Shown here piece by piece: positions 1 to 5,278 of a DNA stretch of 6,501 nt. The notes beneath the pieces were generated by a model, which did not search any database, was not told the DNA's origin, and worked only from the letters and a program-made list of their open reading frames with translations. Within the stretch, counting starts at the first letter, position 1. Each line of letters starts with the position of its first letter. Both the position numbers and the translations under genes were made by a program. The stretch comes from Acidobacteriota bacterium (GTDB lineage Bacteria > Acidobacteriota > Terriglobia > Terriglobales > Acidobacteriaceae): contig QIAK01000138.1 of assembly GCA_003225515.1 (NCBI GenBank), positions 1-6,501 of the forward strand, written 5' to 3'.

Positions 1-1783
1 TGGGAACATCCACGCCAACTTCGATCACAGTGGTTGCGACCAGAATATTCAACTCGCCTCGCTGGAACATGCGCATAACCTGGTCTTTCAGTTCTGAGTC
101 GAGGCGGCCGTGCAGCAATCCGACTTTCAGGTCTTTGAAAATAGCGCCGCTGAGATCGCGATACATTTTCACGGCGGCCTTAAGTTCACTCTCTTCGTTT
201 TCGGCGATCACTGGATAGACCACATAAGCCTGATGTCCGGCGGCCACTTGCTTGCGAACGAACTTCCAGACTTTCGCGGACTCTTCATCGGAGCCGACGC
301 GGGTGTCTATGGGTGTGCGTCCTGGAGGCAATTCGTCGAGCACGCTCAGATCGAGATCGCCGTACAGCGTCAACGCCAGCGTGCGCGGGATCGGCGTCGC
401 CGTCATCACCAGAACATCCGGTTCCGCTGGTGCTGACGTTGCGGAGGCGCGGACGCCATCGCCCCTCGCGGCGAGCGAAGCCCGGCTCCTCTCTTCGCCC
501 TCAGCCGGCTTCTTCATCAGTTTCAGCCGCTGCAACACACCGAAGCGATGCTGCTCGTCCACGATCACCAGCCCCAGCTTCGCGAACTCGACTTTTTCCT
601 CCAGCAGCGCGTGAGTGCCAATCACTAACTGTGCGTTTCCCTGCGAGATGTGACGCCGCACCTCCCGCTTGCGATCGGCTTCGAGTGAACCGGTCAGCAG
701 CACGATGCGATAGCCGGCATTCTCCAGAATCCGCCGCGCGGAAAAATAATGCTGCTGCGCAAGAATCTCCGTCGGCGCCATCAGCGCCACTTGGCAGCCG
801 TTCTCGATGGCGATGATCGCCGCCTCGAACCCCACGATCGTCTTACCCGAACCCACGTCGCCCTGCAGCAAACGCCGCATCGGATAAGGCTTTTCCATAT
901 CCGCCGCAATCTCTTTCAACACGCGCTTCTGCGCTGCCGTGGGATGAAAGGGCAAAATCTTCTTGATTGCGGCCCGCACCCCGTCGTCCAGTTGAAACGC
1001 GATTCCGGTCTGCGCCTTCTGCTCGCGCCGCTTTAACTCCAGCCCCAACTCAATAAAAAACAGCTCGTCGAAGATCATCCGCAGGTGCGCCGGAGTGCGC
1101 GACGACTGCAGCGCCTCGAAACTCTCGCCCGGTTCCGGCCAGTGCACATTCCACAGCGCCGCGCGTGGCGATATTAATCCCAGGTGGGCGCGCACCGCGG
1201 CAGGAATTGGATCTGCCAGGTCGGGAGTCAGGTTGTCGAGCGCGGTGCGAATTGTGCGCCGGAACCAGCGCGGAGTAAGCCGTCCAATCGCTTCATAGAT
1301 GGGAACGATGCGCCCAATCTCCAGCGACTCAGCGGCTTTCTTCTCCGCCCCATTCTCACCGGAGTCGGTCGGGTCTCCCAGGATTTCGAATTGCGGCTGA
1401 ACGATTTGCAGCTCGCGGTTGTGCGGATCTTCTTCCACCTTGCCGTAAAGCGCGATCATCTGCCCGGGCGTGAACTTGTCCTGCAAGTAGGTGGCGTTAA
1501 ACCACAGGCAGCGCAGCCGCGCGCGTCCCTGCCCGACCGTGAGTTGGAAGATCGGCATGCGTCGCGTGCGGAACAGGCCGGAATTCCGCACTTCCCCAAC
1601 CACCGTCGCCATCTCTCCCGCTCGCAGTTCCGAAATCCCGCGCGGGTTCAGCCGGTCTTCATAACGAAAGGGAAGATAATGAAGCAGGTCGCCGACAGTG
1701 TGAATTCCCTTGCCGGCAAGAATCTCTCCGATGCGCGGACCAACGCCCTTCACATATTGAACCGGGGTGGAGAGTTCGAGCAT
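1..1783 (-). CDS. recG: ATP-dependent DNA helicase RecG (C-terminus cut by window edge)
   Basis: RecG is the superfamily 2 double-strand translocase that remodels stalled forks and drives branch migration of Holliday junctions in the cytoplasm. Reading the minus strand from ATG at 1783 gives 594 uninterrupted codons up to the edge. The N-terminal wedge begins MLELSTPVQYVKGVGPRIG (helix-hairpin-helix-like), and an OB-fold region lies at about residues 60-150. Helicase motifs follow in order: Walker A GDVGSGKT (308-315), motif Ia MAPTEILAQQH (335-345), motif II DEQHRFGV (409-416), motif III MTATPIPRT (460-468) and TTVIEVGVDVP at the edge (584-594). The final QxxGRxGR motif and the C-terminal TRG region must lie beyond base 1; from the usual RecG length, roughly 100-150 residues are missing. 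About 20 residues more than in E. coli RecG separate motifs II and III (see the separate insertion entry). The start is supported by GGAG 9 nt upstream. The family assignment is certain. Confidence 0.97.
   Translation of the reverse strand, partial: MLELSTPVQYVKGVGPRIGEILAGKGIHTVGDLLHYLPFRYEDRLNPRGISELRAGEMATVVGEVRNSGLFRTRRMPIFQLTVGQGRARLRCLWFNATYLQDKFTPGQMIALYGKVEEDPHNRELQIVQPQFEILGDPTDSGENGAEKKAAESLEIGRIVPIYEAIGRLTPRWFRRTIRTALDNLTPDLADPIPAAVRAHLGLISPRAALWNVHWPEPGESFEALQSSRTPAHLRMIFDELFFIELGLELKRREQKAQTGIAFQLDDGVRAAIKKILPFHPTAAQKRVLKEIAADMEKPYPMRRLLQGDVGSGKTIVGFEAAIIAIENGCQVALMAPTEILAQQHYFSARRILENAGYRIVLLTGSLEADRKREVRRHISQGNAQLVIGTHALLEEKVEFAKLGLVIVDEQHRFGVLQRLKLMKKPAEGEERSRASLAARGDGVRASATSAPAEPDVLVMTATPIPRTLALTLYGDLDLSVLDELPPGRTPIDTRVGSDEESAKVWKFVRKQVAAGHQAYVVYPVIAENEESELKAAVKMYRDLSGAIFKDLKVGLLHGRLDSELKDQVMRMFQRGELNILVATTVIEVGVDVP
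427..510 (-). repeat. In-frame, palindrome-rich insertion inside recG
   Basis: Between the conserved QRL helix after DEQH and the MTATPIP motif, this RecG has about 43 residues where E. coli RecG has about 21. The extra piece (around residues 425-453) is low-complexity, rich in Ala, Arg, Ser, Glu and Gly, including SRASLAARGDGVRAS. At the DNA level it contains three small inverted repeats: ctcgc/gcgag (465-469 and 471-475), gcgaag/cttcgc (475-480 and 493-498) and ggcg/cgcc (446-449 and 454-457). The reading frame and both flanking motifs are intact, so the helicase is probably functional and the segment is probably a surface loop. It could be a small mobile palindromic element of the kind known to insert in frame in Rickettsia genes. 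It could equally be a lineage-specific loop. Element boundaries are approximate. Confidence 0.5.
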
Positions 1784-1792
1784 GCGCTAAGG

Positions 1793-1796
1793 CTCC
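1793..1796 (-). promoter_or_regulatory. Ribosome binding site of recG
   Basis: GGAG on the minus strand ends 9 nt before the ATG at 1783. Together with the conserved RecG N-terminus directly after that ATG, it fixes the start. I see no convincing -35/-10 pair in the 240 bp upstream. Confidence 0.5.
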
Positions 1797-1892
1797 GCGT
1801 GGCGTGAAAAAAGAATGGTAGCAGGAGCCAGCGAATGCCCGCTTGTGCCTCTCGAATGATTGCTTCGGGATTCAGCGCTACGGCCTATTTCG

Positions 1893-2084
1893 TCAGCCGA
1901 TGTCCAAGAGGCTCGCGAACATCGTCAGCATTCCGATCACGTAACGGCCAGGGTCCAAACCTGTGGCCTCGAAGTATCCGTTCGCATCGAAAAATACAAG
2001 GCATCCGGGGACTCCCCTTACGGTGTCTAACCCATCGGTGCTCCTCAACTTCCTCCAGGCCTTGCTGGCGATCATATTGGGCAA
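1893..2084 (-). pseudogene. Possible thioredoxin-fold remnant (63-codon open frame)
   Basis: This minus-strand frame from ATG 2084 to TGA 1893-1895 encodes 63 residues, including VRGVPGCLVFFDANGYFEA. That resembles the stretch around the cis-proline and the following beta strands of thioredoxin-like proteins (typical pattern RGVPTLVFFDANG). No CxxC active site is present, the N-terminal half of the fold is missing, and the region before VRGVP has no recognisable character. About two thirds of third codon positions in the matching part are G or C, as expected for this genome. Its first 20 codons overlap the oppositely oriented small membrane-protein gene, so at most one of the two is real there. 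It could be a decayed gene end between recG and that gene, or simply a chance frame. The assignment is weak. Confidence 0.22.
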
Positions 2085-2226
2085 CCTGGCATACTTCGCA
2101 TTAGTGCCGTCGTTGCCTCCTGCAGCACGTCATCATCCGCTTCACATGGATCTGGGCATGGCTCTGGATTTCTGGTTCTGCCTCGTCGCGTACGGCGTGA
2201 TCCGCACCGCAAGAAAATGGCGATGA
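2023..2226 (+). CDS. Small two-helix membrane protein, function unknown
   Basis: From GTG at 2023 this encodes 67 residues: MSNPSVLLNFLQ, a hydrophobic helix (about residues 6-28), a short loop rich in Pro, Arg and His (LPPAARHHPLH), a second hydrophobic helix (about 41-59, DLGMALDFWFCLVAYGVI) and a basic tail (RTARKWR). The pattern is that of a small inner-membrane protein with a positively charged, probably cytoplasmic, C-terminus. I do not recognise a named family. The frame is open further upstream to GTG 1963, but the hydrophobic protein character begins only near 2023. There is no good Shine-Dalgarno, only GGGG about 12 nt upstream, so the start is uncertain (GTG 2038 is also possible). 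Its last 53 codons and its downstream region lie in the tandemly duplicated 213-bp unit. Confidence 0.55.
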   Translation: MSNPSVLLNFLQALLAIILGNLAYFALVPSLPPAARHHPLHMDLGMALDFWFCLVAYGVIRTARKWR

Positions 2227-2492
2227 CCCGCCTCGGTTGCTAGTTACTTTCGGAACCTCCGTAACCTCCAGGCCGGACGGGCGATCATATTGGGCAACCT
2301 GGCATACTTCGCATTAGTGCCGTCGTTGCCTCCTGCAGCACGTCATCATCCGCTTCACATGGATCTGGGCATGGCTCTGGATTTCTGGTTCTGCCTCGTC
2401 GCCTACGGCGTGATCCGCACCGCAAGAAAATGGCGATGACCCGCCTCGGTTGCTAGTTACTTTCGGAACCTCCGTAACCTCCAGGCCGGACG
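2067..2492. repeat. Head-to-tail tandem duplication, 2 x 213 bp
   Basis: Bases 2067-2279 and 2280-2492 are identical except for one position (G at 2190, C at 2403), with no spacer between copies. The unit covers the last 53 codons of the small membrane-protein gene plus the 53 bp after its stop. The 10-mer cctccaggcc occurs near the end of both copies (2265-2274 and 2478-2487) and also once just before copy 1 (2052-2061), again 213 bp away. An existing short direct repeat may therefore have promoted the duplication. The five bases after that first 10-mer differ from those in the copies (ttgct versus ggacg), so the junction is not a simple crossover inside it. The length is a multiple of three. 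No transposase or terminal inverted repeats are visible. Confidence 0.95.
2280..2439 (+). pseudogene. Headless second copy of the small membrane-protein gene
   Basis: This is copy 2 of the duplicated unit, reading from the codon for the AIILGNLAYF segment to the same TGA (2437-2439). It encodes the last 53 residues of the upstream small membrane protein, with an identical protein sequence because the only base difference (position 2403, GCG versus GCC) is a silent Ala change. It lacks the first 14 codons of the parent gene. There is no ATG near its beginning and no ribosome binding site, and the parent's stop at 2224-2226 lies in the same frame upstream. It is therefore most likely untranslated and a recent by-product of the duplication. 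Internal ATGs (2360 and 2375) would leave only the second helix. Confidence 0.75.
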
Positions 2493-2498
2493 TACAAT
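2493..2498 (+). promoter_or_regulatory. Candidate -10 element (TACAAT) of the diguanylate cyclase gene
   Basis: TACAAT matches five of six bases of the sigma-70 consensus TATAAT and ends 10 nt before the ATG at 2509. Transcription would then begin at about 2505-2509, giving a leaderless or nearly leaderless mRNA. This fits the absence of any Shine-Dalgarno before the gene. No matching -35 hexamer is visible 16-18 bp upstream. The hexamer begins at the first base after the duplicated unit, so copy 1 of the unit does not carry it. Confidence 0.35.
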
Positions 2499-2508
2499 TT
2501 GTTCGATC

Positions 2509-4002
2509 ATGCCGAAACTCGCAGTTTTGTACGACGCAGGTCAGGCCGTGCTCTCCACCTTTGATTTGGACGAGGTGTTGCAGAGAATCCTGGCCATCGC
2601 GCACGACTTTTTTCATCTGAACAACGTGGCTATCCTGCTGCTCGACAAGGATGCCCGGGAGCTGCGTGTCCGTTCGCAAATCGGATGGGATGTCGGCGAG
2701 GACACGATTTGTCTCGGATACCACGACGGCCTCACCGGGGCCTCCGTCGCAAAGAAGCAGCCAATCTATGCCCCCGATGTGACCAAAGATCCTCGATATA
2801 TCTGCTGCGCGCAATCCACGCGCTCGGAACTGGCGATTCCGCTCATGGTCCGCGATGAAGTTGTGGGCGTCCTCGATTGCCAGAGCGACAGCATCGATCG
2901 CTTCGATCAGGAAACGATCGAATTGTTGACTCTATTTTCCACCCAGGCCTCGATCGCCCTGCAGAACGCGCATCTGTATTCCCTCGAACGCAAACGGGCA
3001 CGGCAACTAGAGGCCATCAATACCATCGCGCAGCAAAGCACGGCTGTCATGGATCTTGAGGATCTGCTGGCTCGAGTCTGCTCCGTGATTCAGCTGGCCT
3101 TTCAAGTCTCCCACGTCTCACTTCTTCTACGGGAGGAATCCGACCTCGTGATGCGGGCGCATCAAGGAACGCTGACGCCTTGCACGCCGCCAGGCCAGCG
3201 CTTTCCCGCCAGCCAGGAGCCATGGTCGAGCGTGATTGCCACCAGCGGCATGGTCATCGACAAGGATGTCAGCACCATCCCTGAGCCGCGGCGGCTTTTC
3301 TACGAGGCCGCTTCGCGCATGAGCATTCCGCTCATCTCATTCGGCCAGACTCTGGGAGTGCTCACGCTGCACAGTTCGGAGAAAAATGCGTTCCGCGAGA
3401 GCGAACTGCAGTCGCTCGAGTCGGTCGCCGACATCTGCGCCAACTCCATTCAGAACGCGCACTACGTGGAACGCGTCAAGCAACTGGCATACCTGGATGG
3501 CTTGACTGGTATTTTCAATCGCCGCTTCTTCGAACTTCGCATCATCGAAGAAATCGAACGCGCCCGCCGCTACGGCACCGGAATGGCCGTGATCATGGCC
3601 GACATCGATCAGTTCAAGAGACTGAATGACGAATTCGGTCATTTGCTGGGCGATGAAGTGCTGCGCCAGGTCTCGTCGCTTTTTCACCAGCAATTGCGCA
3701 GGCTTGATGTGGTGTGCCGGTATGGTGGAGAAGAATTCGCTATCCTGCTGACTCAAACCAATGCTGAGCAGGCTATGGCGATCGGAGAGAAACTAAGGCG
3801 TATGGTGGCAAGCCATCAATTTCCAGGAGTCCCCCGAACCGTGACCATCAGCGCCGGAGTGGCGGTTTTTTCCACGCATGGGACGCTTCGGGATGAATTG
3901 ATTCGTGCTGCCGACAATGGCCTCTATGCCGCGAAGCAGGCGGGACGTAATCGCGTCTGTCTCGCCAGCCTGGCGCGCGCTGCCACCAGTATCGGAAGTT
4001 AG
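2509..4002 (+). CDS. Soluble GAF-GAF-GGDEF diguanylate cyclase
   Basis: This 497-residue cytoplasmic protein is predicted to condense two GTP into the second messenger cyclic di-GMP. There is no signal peptide or membrane helix. Two GAF-type sensor domains (about 18-154 and 180-317) are joined by a helical linker rich in Arg and Glu (about 155-178). The C-terminal GGDEF domain (about 325-490) has DGLTGIFNRR (330-339), the active-site loop GGEEF (406-410), metal ligands D365 and E408, and substrate residues N373 and D382. These four positions have the same spacing as their PleD counterparts. The inhibitory I-site RxxD is present as RRLD (397-400), so product inhibition is likely. The GAF ligand is unknown; C99, C100 and C124 are noted but have no proven role. 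There is no Shine-Dalgarno before ATG 2509. The gene ends 4 bp from the convergent PDZ gene. Confidence 0.96.
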   Translation: MPKLAVLYDAGQAVLSTFDLDEVLQRILAIAHDFFHLNNVAILLLDKDARELRVRSQIGWDVGEDTICLGYHDGLTGASVAKKQPIYAPDVTKDPRYICCAQSTRSELAIPLMVRDEVVGVLDCQSDSIDRFDQETIELLTLFSTQASIALQNAHLYSLERKRARQLEAINTIAQQSTAVMDLEDLLARVCSVIQLAFQVSHVSLLLREESDLVMRAHQGTLTPCTPPGQRFPASQEPWSSVIATSGMVIDKDVSTIPEPRRLFYEAASRMSIPLISFGQTLGVLTLHSSEKNAFRESELQSLESVADICANSIQNAHYVERVKQLAYLDGLTGIFNRRFFELRIIEEIERARRYGTGMAVIMADIDQFKRLNDEFGHLLGDEVLRQVSSLFHQQLRRLDVVCRYGGEEFAILLTQTNAEQAMAIGEKLRRMVASHQFPGVPRTVTISAGVAVFSTHGTLRDELIRAADNGLYAAKQAGRNRVCLASLARAATSIGS

Positions 4003-4006
4003 AAAG

Positions 4007-5123
4007 CTATAAATCCAGGTAGTGTCCGCCGAAGTCCTGACCCATCTGCTCGAACTCCAGTTTCAGTTTTTCCTGATTCTTCTTTGAGTGCAAGCGGAAT
4101 TCGTATCTCATTTTTTCCCGCTGCTGACGAAGTTTTTTCTGCTCTTTGCAAAGATCCCCGCGAAGCTCCATCACCGGTCCATCGGCATCGTCGAAAGCCA
4201 GCTCCATGTGAGGTTGCAATTGCGCAATTTCCTGCTGCAAGTCGGCGAATTCATCCCCCGATTCTGCGTCGATCACTGGACCCTGTAGACTCTCTTCGTC
4301 GTCCATGAGGTCGCCCGATTCCTTGCGCTCGGGCAAAGTCAAATTGAGGTTCTGCTCTTTTCTCTCCCGGATCACTCCCACGCTCACCGAGTTTCCGCTG
4401 CGTGACTTGACTGCGTGCGCGAAGTCGCTGGTGTCGTGCACGGGTTGGTCGTTCACCTTCACGATCACATCGCCGGCGCGTATGCCCGCCTTCTCCGCGC
4501 GGCTGCCTTTTTCCACCGAGCGCACAAGAACTCCGTTGCCGTTCTTCACGCCAAAGAATTCTCCCAGCTGAGGAGTGATGTTTTCCACCATCAGTCCACT
4601 GCGCGCCGAGGAAGTAACCACGACCATGTTGATGGCCGGAATGTCCAGGGACCTTCACATGAATATCGCCGGGGTGAGGACCGCGAAACGCGAACTCATT
4701 GTGTTTGTCGGCGAGCTGAACCTTCACCGTCACAGGCTGGCCGTCACGGCTGATTCCGAAGCTCACCATGCGTCCGGGCGGCATTTCGTGAATCATGCGG
4801 CGCAATTGTGCTCCACTTTCGACCGCGGTGCCATTCATGCTCAGGATTACGTCGTGCTCCTTGATGCCGGCCTTGCCGGCCGGAGCATCCTGATCGACCA
4901 TCGTTACCTCGACCCCCTTTTCCTCTTTCAGCTTCAGAGTGGCCAGCCGTTCAGTAGTCACATCGGCAATGTCGACCCCAAGGTACGAACTGGTGCCGCT
5001 CTCTTCACTCGAAAACACCGCCCATGGCTGTCCCGGCGGATCCACTGACCAGTTCTGCGCCGCGTGCGAAAACGTGAGAAGCAACGGCAACACCGCGATA
5101 CTTGTCAAAATGTATTTACCCAT
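4007..5123 (-). pseudogene. Secreted tandem-PDZ protein, interrupted by a 1-base frameshift
   Basis: Two minus-strand frames together give one protein of about 371 residues. The first (ATG 5123) encodes a signal peptide (MGKYILTSIAVLPLLLTFSHA) and PDZ domain 1 (about 48-138, including GKAGIKEHDVILSMNGT). The second frame encodes PDZ domain 2 (about 183-263, with EFFGVKNGNGVLVRSVEKGS and AGIRAGDVIVKVND) and a charged, probably coiled-coil tail (about 264-371, rich in Gln, Glu and Lys) ending at TAG 4007-4009. One extra base near 4645-4654 shifts the frame; without it the proteins join as KVPDIPAINMVV. No protease domain is present, so it is a PDZ-only periplasmic or envelope scaffold rather than HtrA. 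As written, the first frame runs on out of phase to 4251, and the second could restart at ATG 4627 (206 residues, no signal peptide). A sequencing error cannot be excluded. A TTG at 5129 is too close to the ribosome binding site to be the start. Confidence 0.85.
4645..4654 (-). other. Frameshift site in the PDZ gene
   Basis: The downstream frame is closed by TGA at 4657-4655 (minus), and PDZ-type sequence in that frame resumes with GAC ATT CCG at 4645. The extra base must therefore lie between these points, most simply one C of the CCC run (4650-4648) or one G of the GG pair (4646-4645). There is no classical slippery heptamer. Confidence 0.75.
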
Positions 5124-5130
5124 AGCCAAT

Positions 5131-5138
5131 TCCCCCCT
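5131..5138 (-). promoter_or_regulatory. Ribosome binding site of the PDZ gene
   Basis: The minus strand reads AGGGGGGA, ending 7 nt before ATG 5123. The upstream in-frame TTG (5129) would be only 1 nt away, so ATG 5123 is the start. The run of six G is unusual for a Shine-Dalgarno but purine-rich enough to serve. Confidence 0.65.
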
Positions 5139-5154
5139 GGTTCGGTTGCCATCG

Positions 5155-5176
5155 CGATTGAGTCTGCATTCAATCG
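5155..5176. promoter_or_regulatory. Perfect 7-bp inverted repeat upstream of the PDZ gene
   Basis: CGATTGA (5155-5161) and TCAATCG (5170-5176) are exact reverse complements separated by 8 bases. The dyad lies about 31-53 bp upstream of the PDZ start codon. It could be an operator for a dimeric regulator or a hairpin in the 5' leader. No T-run follows it on either strand, so it is not a terminator. Function is inferred from symmetry and position only. Confidence 0.35.
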
Positions 5177-5233
5177 GATGGTCTGATTTTTGAGCTGATT
5201 GAAAAGCCTCCGCCTCTTTAGGCCGCTGGTTTC

Positions 5234-5268
5234 AATCTGCAATCTAAAATCAACAATCAGAAATCATC
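5234..5268. repeat. Five tandem heptamers headed by AATC
   Basis: Five consecutive 7-base units start at 5234, 5241, 5248, 5255 and 5262. Each begins AATC and is followed by a variable trinucleotide (TGC, TAA, AAC, AGA, ATC); on the minus strand this is NNNGATT five times. The array lies between the DUF4097 stop codon (5279-5281) and the PDZ gene, and is clearly AT-richer than the surrounding coding DNA. It resembles the short tandem heptamer arrays known in other bacteria such as cyanobacteria. No function is evident. Confidence 0.6.
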
Positions 5269-5278
5269 AGCACTGCGT

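Noticed and set aside
30..1807. Several plus-strand open frames opposite recG, the longest 207 codons at 1184-1807
   Set aside because: The minus strand encodes an unambiguous RecG with all helicase motifs. The plus-strand frames are Arg/Ser/Pro-rich shadows typical of GC-rich antisense DNA.
1963..2022. Longer N-terminus of the small membrane protein from GTG 1963
   Set aside because: The extra 20 residues are polar, with no ribosome binding site, and look unlike the hydrophobic protein that begins near 2023.
2465..2494. Extracytoplasmic-sigma-like promoter: GGAACC (2465-2470) with CGTA (2491-2494)
   Set aside because: The spacing is 20 bp, about 4 too long for this promoter class.
2314..2814. 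166-codon minus-strand frame overlapping the duplication and the cyclase start
   Set aside because: It runs across the duplicated unit and antisense to the first GAF domain, and has no recognisable domain.
4251..4627. Continuation of the first PDZ frame to 4251 as a genuine Arg-rich C-terminus
   Set aside because: The residues after the frameshift are low-complexity Arg/Gly/Ser-rich, while the other frame over the same bases encodes a clear PDZ domain and coiled coil.
5199..5224. Possible terminator in the DUF4097-PDZ spacer (GCCT/AGGC stem, 5212-5215 and 5220-5223)
   Set aside because: The stem is only 4 bp, and the T-run on the minus strand is not directly adjacent to it.
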